This document shows, piece after piece, positions 35,405 through 43,296 of a stretch of 64,000 bases of DNA. The position numbers and the translations under genes are program-made. The notes beneath the pieces are model-generated. The model saw nothing but the letters and a program-made list of their open reading frames with translations. It did no database searches and was not told the origin of the DNA. Within the stretch, counting starts at the first letter, position 1. Each line of letters starts with the position of its first letter. Source of the stretch: Cytobacillus oceanisediminis (GTDB lineage Bacteria > Bacillota > Bacilli > Bacillales > Cytobacillaceae); contig NZ_QGTW01000019.1 in the NCBI RefSeq assembly GCF_003182355.1, positions 1 through 64,000 on the forward strand. The letters are read 5' to 3'.

Positions 35405-36274
35405 CTAGATATCTTTTTTATTTCTTCGGCTTAAATATAACTCTTCTAAATCATCGAAATAAACCTGAATAGTTTTTTCTGTTTCAGCTTTCTTTTCAAT
35501 CCCTTTAGTCATATCCTTAGGTAAATCTTCTAGGGACTCTTCTTCTGAAATTTGCCCGTGCTTATTTTCCTTGAACATTTCAATCCGGGCCTTCATCAGA
35601 AGTTCAGCATCATCTTCGATTTGCAAGGATGACAGTGCAGGAATTTCCTCCCCTGATGCTTCCGGTCGGCCTTCCTCTACACTATCATTTATATACATTG
35701 GTTCTATTATGTTTTCACTTTCATTATTGCCAGGTTCTTCAGCCGCCACTGCAGCCTCAGATTCCATAGGTGCGTTATCAATATTAGCCTCATTTAAAGG
35801 TTCCAATAAATCCATTACGTGATATTCAGCAACAGTTTCTGGTTCTCCCAGTTGTGTTTCCGGCTCATCTTTTTTCATATGTGGCATAACTGAGTCATTA
35901 GTATGATTTGAGCTGCCCATAGGGCCTGATGAATAAAATGTATCTAAAGTTTCGGACAGCTTGGTTTTTTCCATTAAATCAGCTATTGAAAAAAGAGGCT
36001 TCGTCTCAAAAATATCTTCCTCTTTTTCATCCTCAACAAAGAAAGAGTGAGTTTTCTTGAACAATAAAAAGGAAATTAACATTGCGAGTATAGCTTGAAT
36101 CAGAAAAACGATCCAAATAGGATAAAAACCACTTCCCAATAAGCCTAATAAAGCCAGGAAAGCACTTACCATTACGATTGTTAACTTTCCTCCAATTGAT
36201 AATCTCAAAGGAGTAATCAAAAGAATCGCACCAACTAAAAGAATCGATAGAATGAAGCTTATAGCCAATCCCAA
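35405..36274 (-). CDS. Acidic membrane protein heading the pilus cluster (unknown)
   Basis: 289 residues; I do not recognise a family. TTG start at 36274, with GGTGGTGG upstream. Residues 1-72 form three membrane segments (SFILSILLVGAILLI, IVMVSAFLALLGLLG, PIWIVFLIQAILAML). The remaining 215 residues are a hydrophilic, strongly acidic cytoplasmic tail ending in a basic RRNKKDI. It is the first gene of the cluster, 21 bp before the VanW-like gene, so it is likely to be part of the pilus system. Confidence 0.75.
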   Translation of the reverse strand: MGLAISFILSILLVGAILLITPLRLSIGGKLTIVMVSAFLALLGLLGSGFYPIWIVFLIQAILAMLISFLLFKKTHSFFVEDEKEEDIFETKPLFSIADLMEKTKLSETLDTFYSSGPMGSSNHTNDSVMPHMKKDEPETQLGEPETVAEYHVMDLLEPLNEANIDNAPMESEAAVAAEEPGNNESENIIEPMYINDSVEEGRPEASGEEIPALSSLQIEDDAELLMKARIEMFKENKHGQISEEESLEDLPKDMTKGIEKKAETEKTIQVYFDDLEELYLSRRNKKDI

Positions 36275-36439
36275 ATGAAAACCACCACCCTATTTTTCCA
36301 GATAACTCTGCAATTCTATTGTAAATGATTCCAGTAAGGAAGTACCATGAATTTCTTGTCTTTTTCACAAACTAATAGAACTTAGCTCCCTCAAAATTTC
36401 CTGTTTATTCCAGTATTTCAATTATTAATAATCCATGTA

Positions 36440-36467
36440 AAAATAAAAAACCCAAGAATTTGGGTTT
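36440..36467 (-). terminator. Terminator after the GGDEF gene
   Basis: AAACCCAA, loop, TTGGGTTT followed by TTTATTTTT on the minus strand. It separates the GGDEF gene from the pilus cluster, so the cluster needs its own promoter between about 36,275 and 36,440. TACAAT near 36,320 is a candidate -10 box without a convincing -35. Confidence 0.88.
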
Positions 36468-36474
36468 CTTAAAA

Positions 36475-38184
36475 CTACAGCCCTGCAACCCTATTTCTCC
36501 CTGCCTGTTTTGCTCCAACATACATTGCTCTGTCTGCACAGCGAATCAAGCCTAGAGAATCCTCTGCATCCATTGGAGCAGCAGCTACTCCAATAGATGC
36601 AGTAATTTGTACCGGTCTGTTATCATTATTTATTTTTAGATTATTTTTCAGATTAAAAGACCTGTCAGCAACAGCTTTCCGAACAAGCTCCGCCCATTTC
36701 AGCGCTTCATCTTTTTCAACGTCCGGCAACAGGACGACAAACTCTTCCCCTCCGTAACGGGCAACTGTCCCCTTCAATCCAATTAAACCCGTCAGCCTGT
36801 CAGCCAGCTCACAGAGAATTTCATTGCCGCTCTGGTGGCCGAATGTATCGTTAACTTGTTTAAAGTGATCAATATCGATTATTAATAGTGATAAGGATTT
36901 TCTTGCCCCCGTTTTAAGGTGAGCAAATTCTTCACTGAGCCTATTTTCAATATATCGATAGTTATATAAATGAGTTAGTGCGCACCTCTCACTTTTAGCC
37001 TTTGTTTCCTCATGGTATTTGGCATTTTCCACAGTGATAGCAAAATGTGAACACAGTATGTCTACTATCATCAATTGAGATTTTTCATAAGACCTCTTTT
37101 GTGTCGATGCCAGCAATAGTACACCGGTTACTTTATGGTTCCGCATAATCGGAACACATATTATGCTTTCGGTATCTTTAGGCATATAGCCCTTCGTAAT
37201 CTTTCTCCATTCTTTTTTTGAATGAAACAGTGCGGCTTTCTTGGTGGCCCATACGAGCCCGCTAATGCCTTCGTTTTTTTTAAGGCTTTCTTTTTTCAGG
37301 CTCATTGTCTGGCCATGTTCCACCCGGTAGATTAAGTGCAATTCTTTATCATCTACTATGTCCAAAATATAGGCATAATCGACCGGCAGCATTTGACCTA
37401 ATTTAGAAATAAAAAGTTCCATAATTTCATTGACATCAAGCCTCTCAGCCAATTGATGGCCAATTTCTGCAGCTTTTTGGAGGTAACTATTAACTTTTTC
37501 ACTAGAATAATAGAGATTGAGAATGATTGAAAGGCTGACAAAGGGGACACCAACAAAAAGCAAAGCCAATAGTCCAACTTCCTGAAAAAGCATGTAGAGC
37601 ACAAGGCCAATTGGAAAAGTAATCATGGTTGTTACAGTTTCCCATACAAAGTCTTTTCCAAAAAAAGAGCCCTTTCTGCCGTAGACAAGGTAAATAATAA
37701 GGCTTAGCAGCAGCTGGTTTAAAATGAAATGAACAGCAGGATAGGCTACAGCAACCCAGAAATATTCAGGATTGGCAATTAAATCAATCCCTGTTTTTCC
37801 GCCCAATGCATTATAAAGCAAACCGCTGACAAGCGATACAGCAAAAAACATTAAAGAGTTAAGCGGGAAACGGAAAAGCTGATCTTTTTGTATCTTAAGT
37901 TTGAATAGGAGAACAATAACCGCCAATTGTACCATAACCAATTCTGTGAAAAGGCCAAAAGATAAGAATACAGCCATGGAAACCCATTGAAGCAAAAAGA
38001 CAGGTGTATTATTTACGACCATGGGCATAGCCGCCACAAATGACATCAAGATGAAAAAGGAAAAAACACTGACCCCTTGCCCTGACAAGCTTGGAGGATA
38101 GAAATAATAGGTTAGCCATAGTCCTGCCGGAAAGATTAAAAACCATATGATCCATATAACTTTTTTCATGCTAGAACTAACCAT
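36475..38184 (-). CDS. Membrane GAF-GGDEF protein, probable diguanylate cyclase
   Basis: 569 residues from ATG 38184, with AAAGGAGGGG seven bases upstream; an ATG at 38211 starts inside that region. Six to seven membrane segments occupy residues 8-215. A GAF domain (about 235-385, LPVDYAYILDIVDDKELHL) precedes the GGDEF domain (about 405-569), with an intact ARYGGEEFVVLLPD active site and DIDHFKQVNDTFGHQSGNE upstream. It should make c-di-GMP from GTP. It lies 58 bp after folC and directly upstream of the pilus cluster, whose PilB has an MshEN-type N-terminus. Confidence 0.9.
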   Translation of the reverse strand: MVSSSMKKVIWIIWFLIFPAGLWLTYYFYPPSLSGQGVSVFSFFILMSFVAAMPMVVNNTPVFLLQWVSMAVFLSFGLFTELVMVQLAVIVLLFKLKIQKDQLFRFPLNSLMFFAVSLVSGLLYNALGGKTGIDLIANPEYFWVAVAYPAVHFILNQLLLSLIIYLVYGRKGSFFGKDFVWETVTTMITFPIGLVLYMLFQEVGLLALLFVGVPFVSLSIILNLYYSSEKVNSYLQKAAEIGHQLAERLDVNEIMELFISKLGQMLPVDYAYILDIVDDKELHLIYRVEHGQTMSLKKESLKKNEGISGLVWATKKAALFHSKKEWRKITKGYMPKDTESIICVPIMRNHKVTGVLLLASTQKRSYEKSQLMIVDILCSHFAITVENAKYHEETKAKSERCALTHLYNYRYIENRLSEEFAHLKTGARKSLSLLIIDIDHFKQVNDTFGHQSGNEILCELADRLTGLIGLKGTVARYGGEEFVVLLPDVEKDEALKWAELVRKAVADRSFNLKNNLKINNDNRPVQITASIGVAAAPMDAEDSLGLIRCADRAMYVGAKQAGRNRVAGL

Positions 38185-38269
38185 TATTTCCCCTCCTTTA
38201 CCTCTCATCATATTAGGTAAATAGTTAGATTATACAATCATTTTAGCAACTTTTCAAAATTTTGTCACA

Positions 38270-39586
38270 TTAGTAGGTTTCATTACCTATCAATTGCAAA
38301 AGGTAAGGTTTTGCTTCTGATAAAAAATAGAGTGATCCAGTAACAACCAAGATAGTGTCTTTTTCTGTTTCCTTCAGCTCATTCTCCAAAAGCTGTTCCC
38401 AATCTTTATTAAAATGCTTATTGTTGTGTGAGCTGATTTCATATAAATCTTCTGCAGCAGCTGCTCTTGGAAAATTAAATTCGGTGAAAGCAATTTTATC
38501 TGCAACTGAATCAAGATTGCCAATCATTTTATCAAGCTTTTTATCAGACAGGGCAGCAAAAACAAGGTTTTTCCGTTTTTCATGGAAACGGGCTGCCAAT
38601 TCTTCTGACAGAGCAGCTATCCCTTCTTCATTGTGTGCTCCATCAATGACTACCAATGGGTTTTCAGAAATGATTTCGAATCTCCCCGGCCAGTATGCAT
38701 TTTTCAACCCAGCCTTTATATGTATATCTTCTATTAGGAAAGAATAATAATTGTTTAAAAGCTCGGCCGCCATCACAGCAAGTGAAGCATTTTCTGTCTG
38801 ATGCTTGCCTGCCATTCCAGTTTCAAGCCCTGAAAACTCCTGAAATACAGTCTTTAAGTTAAAGAATTCTCCTCTTGGCAAAGATTTATGTCCAGCAATG
38901 GTAAATTCATTCCCCAGCTGGTAAACCGGCGCTTTCATCTCAAAAGCTTTTTCTTGTATGACAGCCAAGGCTTCTTGCTGTTTTACGCCAGTAATAACAT
39001 TTATACCAGGTTTAATGATTCCAGCTTTCTCAAAAGCTATTTTCTCATATGTATCCCCCAGGATGGCTGTGTGGTCAAGCCCAATACTCGATATGATAGA
39101 TAAGACAGGATAAATGATATTAGTGGAATCGTATCTGCCCCCCAGCCCTACTTCAAACAAAACAATATCAGCAGGCTGGACATGCCCAAAATATTGAAAT
39201 GACATAGCTGTAATAATTTCAAATTCGGTGGGACCCCCAAGTTCTGTCTTTTCTAGTTCTTCAGCCAAGGGATATATATCATTAGCGAGCCGAACGATCT
39301 CCTCATCCTTGATGGGGACACCATTAAGGGAAATTCGCTCATTGAATTGCTCGAAATAGGGTGATGTGAAAGTTCCAACAGAATAGCCCGCTTCCTGAAG
39401 AATCGATCTCAAAAATGTAACGGTTGACCCTTTGCCGTTGGTCCCGCCTATATGGACAGATTTAATTCTTCTCTCTGGATGTCCGAGTTTTTCCATCATC
39501 CATTCCATTCTTTGAAGCCCCGGCTTGATCCCTAGCCTTAATCTGGAATGAACCCAATTAAGTGTTTCTTCATAAGTCGAAAACAT
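38270..39586 (-). CDS. folC: Folylpolyglutamate / dihydrofolate synthase FolC
   Basis: 438 residues. Adds glutamate to folates. P-loop GTNGKGSTVTFLRSILQEAG is at residues 48-67, followed by GTFTSPYFEQFNERI (folate loop), EVGLGGRYDSTN and GAHNEEGI. It lies 70 bp after valS, as in B. subtilis, and is probably transcribed with it from the T-box promoter. Confidence 0.96.
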   Translation of the reverse strand: MFSTYEETLNWVHSRLRLGIKPGLQRMEWMMEKLGHPERRIKSVHIGGTNGKGSTVTFLRSILQEAGYSVGTFTSPYFEQFNERISLNGVPIKDEEIVRLANDIYPLAEELEKTELGGPTEFEIITAMSFQYFGHVQPADIVLFEVGLGGRYDSTNIIYPVLSIISSIGLDHTAILGDTYEKIAFEKAGIIKPGINVITGVKQQEALAVIQEKAFEMKAPVYQLGNEFTIAGHKSLPRGEFFNLKTVFQEFSGLETGMAGKHQTENASLAVMAAELLNNYYSFLIEDIHIKAGLKNAYWPGRFEIISENPLVVIDGAHNEEGIAALSEELAARFHEKRKNLVFAALSDKKLDKMIGNLDSVADKIAFTEFNFPRAAAAEDLYEISSHNNKHFNKDWEQLLENELKETEKDTILVVTGSLYFLSEAKPYLLQLIGNETY

Positions 39587-39656
39587 GCAAATGCACCTCC
39601 ATAATACAGGAAGGAAGACGAATCCTATAAATGGACCCGCCTTCCGGATATATTAG

Positions 39657-42308
39657 TTATTCTCCTTTTAGCTCTTTAATCCGAGCTTCGACAGCTGCTC
39701 TCTTCTCACTGTAATCTTTTTCTTTTGCCTTTTCTTCTTCAATTACTTTTTCAGGCGCTTTTTTAATAAAGCCTTCATTTCCAAGTTTCTTTTGAACACG
39801 TTCTACTTCTTTGTTTAATTTATCCCATTCTTTTTGCAGGCGTGCAACTTCTTCCTCAATGTTAAGTAAGCCTTCAAGCGGAAGAATAATCTCTGCTCCG
39901 GTCACAACGGCTGTCATAGCCTTATCAGGTGTCTCAATCTCCAGAGCCAGTACGAGTTCTTCCGGATTACAGAAGCGCTCAATATAGGCGCGGTTATTTT
40001 CGAGAGTATTAAGAACTTCCTGATCCTTTGCTTTTACCATCATTTTAATCTTCTTGCTCATCGGCGTGTTCACTTCTGCACGGCTGTTCCGGACAGAGCG
40101 GATAATCTCTACAAGCAGCTTCATTTCATTTGCAGCCTGATTGTCGGTGTATTCTTCCTTAACAGCCGGCCACTGGGCTGTTGTAATAGATTCACCTGAA
40201 TGCGGAAGGTTCTGCCAAATTTCCTCCGTTATAAATGGCATAAATGGATGAAGCAGGCGCATTGTGTTATCCAACACATATGCAAGAATGGAGCGTGTTG
40301 TTTTCTTGGCAGCTTCATCTTCGCCATATAGCGGAAGCTTTGCCATTTCGATATACCAATCGCAGAAGTCATCCCAGATAAAGTTGTAAAGCACGCGGCC
40401 AACTTCACCAAATTCATAGCGATCAGACAATCTTGTTACAGTTTCAATTGTTTCATTCAATCGGGTTAAAATCCATTTATCTGCTACAGTCTTTTCACCG
40501 CTTAAGTCAATCTCTTCATACTTTAACCCATCCATATTCATTAAAGCAAAACGGGAGGCGTTCCAGATTTTATTGGCGAAGTTCCATGTGGCTTCTACCT
40601 TTTCCATGCTGAATCGTAAATCCTGTCCCGGTGAGCTTCCTGTTGATAGGAAGTAACGAAGAGCATCGGCACCATATTGATCGATGACTTCCATAGGGTC
40701 TACACCATTTCCAAGAGACTTACTCATTTTCCGTCCCTGTGAATCACGAACAAGGCCGTGGATTAATACATCCTGGAATGGCCGCTGTCCGGTAAACTCG
40801 ATTCCCTGAAAAATCATCCGTGATACCCAGAAGAAAATAATATCATAGCCTGTTACAAGTGCAGCGGTTGGATAGTATCTCTTGAAGTCGGCCGAGTCAG
40901 TTTCCGGCCAGCCCATTGTCGAAAATGGCCAAAGCGCTGAACTGAACCAAGTATCCAAGACATCTTTATCCTGTTCCCAGTTTTCAATATCTCCAGGTGC
41001 TTCGTGACCCACATATACCTCACCGGTTTCTTTATGGTACCAGGCAGGTATGCGGTGACCCCACCAAAGCTGGCGGGAAATACACCAGTCACGGATGTTT
41101 TCCATCCAGCGCAGATATGTTTTCTCAAATCGGTCAGGAACAAAGTTTACTTTTTCTTCTTTATTTTGAAGGGCAATCGCTTCATCAGCAAGCGGCTGCA
41201 TTTTAACAAACCATTGTGTTGAAAGGTATGGCTCTACAACTGCACCACTTCGTTCGGAATGGCCAACAGAATGCATATGTTCTTCAATTTTGAAAAGAAC
41301 TTCCTCTTCCTGAAGATCCTTTACGATTTGCTTGCGGCACTCAAAACGGTCCATCCCATGATACTTGCCTGCTTTGCTGTTCATCGTACCGTCTTCGTTC
41401 ATAACTAGAATTCTTTCAAGATTATGGCGGTTTCCGATTTCAAAATCATTCGGATCGTGAGCAGGGGTAATTTTTACCGCACCTGAACCGAAATCCATTT
41501 CTACATAATCATCGGCAACAATCGGAATTTCACGGCCTGTAATTGGCAGCTTAACAGTTTTGCCGATTAAATGCTTATATCGGTCGTCTTCAGGATGTAC
41601 AGCAACAGCTGTATCGCCAAGCATCGTCTCAGGGCGTGTTGTTGCAATTTCAATATGCCCTGATCCATCCGCCAGCGGGTATCTCATATGATAGAAGGCA
41701 CCCTGGACATCTTTATAAATAACCTCTATATCTGAAAGAGCTGTTTTAGTGGAGGGGTCCCAGTTGATGATATATTCGCCGCGGTAAATTAACCCTTTAT
41801 TATACAGTGAAACAAAAACTTCTCTTACCGCTTTTGACAGGCCTTCATCAAGGGTAAAACGTTCCCGGCTATAATCCAGGCCCAACCCAAGCTTGGACCA
41901 TTGCTGACGGATATGGCTTGCATACTCTTCTTTCCATTTCCAGGTTTCTTCTACGAACTTCTCCCGGCCAAGGTCATAACGGCTTTTGCCTTCACTGCGA
42001 AGTTTTTCTTCTACTTTGGCCTGAGTGGCAATACCTGCATGATCCATCCCCGGAAGCCATAAGACATCATAGCCTTGCATACGCTTCATTCGTGTAAGAA
42101 TATCCTGAAGTGTAGTGTCCCATGCATGGCCTAGGTGGAGCTTTCCTGTTACGTTTGGCGGTGGAATAACAATTGTGTAAGGCTGCTTCTCAGCATCGTC
42201 CTTCGCCTCAAAAAATTTGCCCTCCAGCCACCAGTCATATCGTCCTTTTTCAATCGACTGCGGATCATACTTAGTCGGCATTGATAATTCATTATTATCC
42301 ATTTGCAT
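39657..42308 (-). CDS. valS: Valyl-tRNA synthetase
   Basis: 883 residues, class I. PPNVTGKLHLGHAWDT (HIGH motif, about residue 49) and GRKMSKSLGN (KMSKS, about 525) are intact, with the editing domain between them and a C-terminal coiled-coil arm (about 815-883). The second ATG (42302, MDNNELSMPTKYDP) is equally plausible, since the ribosome binding site GAAAGGAAG serves both. Expression is controlled by an upstream T-box. Confidence 0.97.
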   Translation of the reverse strand: MQMDNNELSMPTKYDPQSIEKGRYDWWLEGKFFEAKDDAEKQPYTIVIPPPNVTGKLHLGHAWDTTLQDILTRMKRMQGYDVLWLPGMDHAGIATQAKVEEKLRSEGKSRYDLGREKFVEETWKWKEEYASHIRQQWSKLGLGLDYSRERFTLDEGLSKAVREVFVSLYNKGLIYRGEYIINWDPSTKTALSDIEVIYKDVQGAFYHMRYPLADGSGHIEIATTRPETMLGDTAVAVHPEDDRYKHLIGKTVKLPITGREIPIVADDYVEMDFGSGAVKITPAHDPNDFEIGNRHNLERILVMNEDGTMNSKAGKYHGMDRFECRKQIVKDLQEEEVLFKIEEHMHSVGHSERSGAVVEPYLSTQWFVKMQPLADEAIALQNKEEKVNFVPDRFEKTYLRWMENIRDWCISRQLWWGHRIPAWYHKETGEVYVGHEAPGDIENWEQDKDVLDTWFSSALWPFSTMGWPETDSADFKRYYPTAALVTGYDIIFFWVSRMIFQGIEFTGQRPFQDVLIHGLVRDSQGRKMSKSLGNGVDPMEVIDQYGADALRYFLSTGSSPGQDLRFSMEKVEATWNFANKIWNASRFALMNMDGLKYEEIDLSGEKTVADKWILTRLNETIETVTRLSDRYEFGEVGRVLYNFIWDDFCDWYIEMAKLPLYGEDEAAKKTTRSILAYVLDNTMRLLHPFMPFITEEIWQNLPHSGESITTAQWPAVKEEYTDNQAANEMKLLVEIIRSVRNSRAEVNTPMSKKIKMMVKAKDQEVLNTLENNRAYIERFCNPEELVLALEIETPDKAMTAVVTGAEIILPLEGLLNIEEEVARLQKEWDKLNKEVERVQKKLGNEGFIKKAPEKVIEEEKAKEKDYSEKRAAVEARIKELKGE

Positions 42309-42331
42309 TCTTCCTTTCTAAAAAGCAAAAA

Positions 42332-42489
42332 TAACTCTGTTAAATTAGCCTGTTGACTTCCGCTCCAGGCACTCAGCGAACCACGGACGGTCCGGGAGCC
42401 TCCTCGGTGGAGCCGGGCTTGAAGGGTCTCCTGTTGACACGCTCCAATCAGCAGGGTGCTTATAAGAACCATAAGCTTTAACACAGCCT
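42332..42489 (+). repeat. Intergenic repeat family 1, copy D (valS leader, shortened)
   Basis: Ends AACTCTGTTAAATTA and GCTTTAACACAGCC. Left-side landmarks are kept (GACTTCCGCTCCAGGCACTC, GGGAGCCTCCTCGG), but the middle segment with the CCCGCAGGAC and CGCACGA blocks is missing, leaving about 158 bp. It lies between the T-box terminator and the valS start, so it is part of the valS mRNA whenever the T-box reads through. Confidence 0.85.
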
Positions 42490-42494
42490 AAAAA

Positions 42495-42802
42495 TAAAAA
42501 AACTCCAATCGCCATAAAAGGACGAATGGAGTTTGCTTCGCGGTACCACCTTTTTTTCAATCTGCTAAGGAAAATACAGATGCCCACTGGCATTCAGAAT
42601 TCCCTTAAAGGATTGACTCTTAAACAGATAACGGATTTCCCGTCTTTCACTACTTGGATGATAGATCCTTTCGCAAAAGATGCTCGAGGGCGACCTTCCA
42701 ACGGTTCTGCCTGGAAAACCTTTCAGCTATTGGTCTTCCTCTCTAAAGGCAAAGGGCCATCGTACTCTTCCCTGTCTTAGCAACGATATACATTTTTATA
42801 TA
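42495..42802 (-). ncRNA. T-box leader of valS (tRNA-Val sensor)
   Basis: On the minus strand the T-box sequence AAGGTGGTACCGCG lies at 42552-42539. It is followed by a terminator stem (ACTCCATTCG and its partner GATTGGAGT) and a T-run at 42500-42494. Upstream, about 240 bases contain the stem I region. A GAAGGTCGCC sequence near 42700-42690 offers GUC as the specifier, the valine codon usual for valS. Uncharged tRNA-Val stabilises the antiterminator and allows valS transcription. Confidence 0.93.
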
Positions 42803-42808
42803 TAAGAT

Positions 42809-42838
42809 ATACTACCGAAAAAAGGCTGTTATAGTCAA
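42809..42838 (-). promoter_or_regulatory. valS T-box promoter
   Basis: TTGACT (42838-42833) and TAGTAT (42814-42809) on the minus strand, 18 bases apart, with the transcript start expected near 42802 at the foot of stem I. Confidence 0.7.
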
Positions 42839-43071
42839 TAAGGATAACCGAGTTTTTTATATATTATACGTTTTTCATTTAGAGGTGAGGCATAAAATGA
42901 AATTAGGCAACAGGTGATTTAGGTTGAAAGCAACGCGATTGATGCGTAATATGATCTGGTCCTTCATTTACTGAAGCTGAAGCTGCTCCCATTTGAAAAT
43001 TAGGCACTTTACCGCTGGAAGAATCATAGGATAGAAATAAATAAGGATATTCTGGAAAGGGGCATGCAAAG

Positions 43072-43263
43072 TTGAGAAGAAAATATAACCCTTATACACT
43101 GCCTCCCTGGTTAAGAACTTTTAGAAATGTGTGTGCACAGTTCATTATTCCATTTTGTGTTTTTCAGGGCATAAGAACAATACTTTTGCCCACTACCTTC
43201 GATGTGCTCTTGCTATCGATTTTTATCCTTACAGCGATTGCCTTCCACCTGGAAATAATTTAG
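43072..43263 (+). CDS. Small hypothetical membrane protein
   Basis: 63 residues, the only plus-strand gene between niaR and the LiaI-like gene. TTG start at 43072, nine bases after AAGGGG. Sequence opens MRRKYNPYTLPPWLRTFRN and has two hydrophobic segments, residues 22-38 and 43-62. A hairpin follows the stop. The spread of hydrophobic residues and the good ribosome binding site suggest a real gene. Function unknown. Confidence 0.6.
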   Translation: MRRKYNPYTLPPWLRTFRNVCAQFIIPFCVFQGIRTILLPTTFDVLLLSIFILTAIAFHLEII

Positions 43264-43296
43264 GAGCCCAAGTCGTGTCAGCTTTGGGCTCCTTCT
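43263..43296 (+). terminator. Shared convergent terminator (small gene / ysxE)
   Basis: GGAGCCCAA (43263-43271) and TTTGGGCTCC (43283-43292) pair, then TTCTT on the plus strand. It lies between convergent genes and overlaps the last codons of ysxE, so it mainly serves the plus-strand gene. Confidence 0.7.

Noticed and set aside
36275..36440. c-di-GMP riboswitch or ComK box upstream of the pilus cluster
   Set aside because: I found neither the GEMM core sequences nor paired AAAA-N5-TTTT boxes with correct spacing in this stretch or in the pilC-pilin gap.
42897..42974. Two very short frames (6 and 16 codons) with ribosome-binding-site-like sequences upstream of the small membrane gene
   Set aside because: They are too short to support from one sequence. 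A leader peptide is possible but nothing downstream suggests attenuation.
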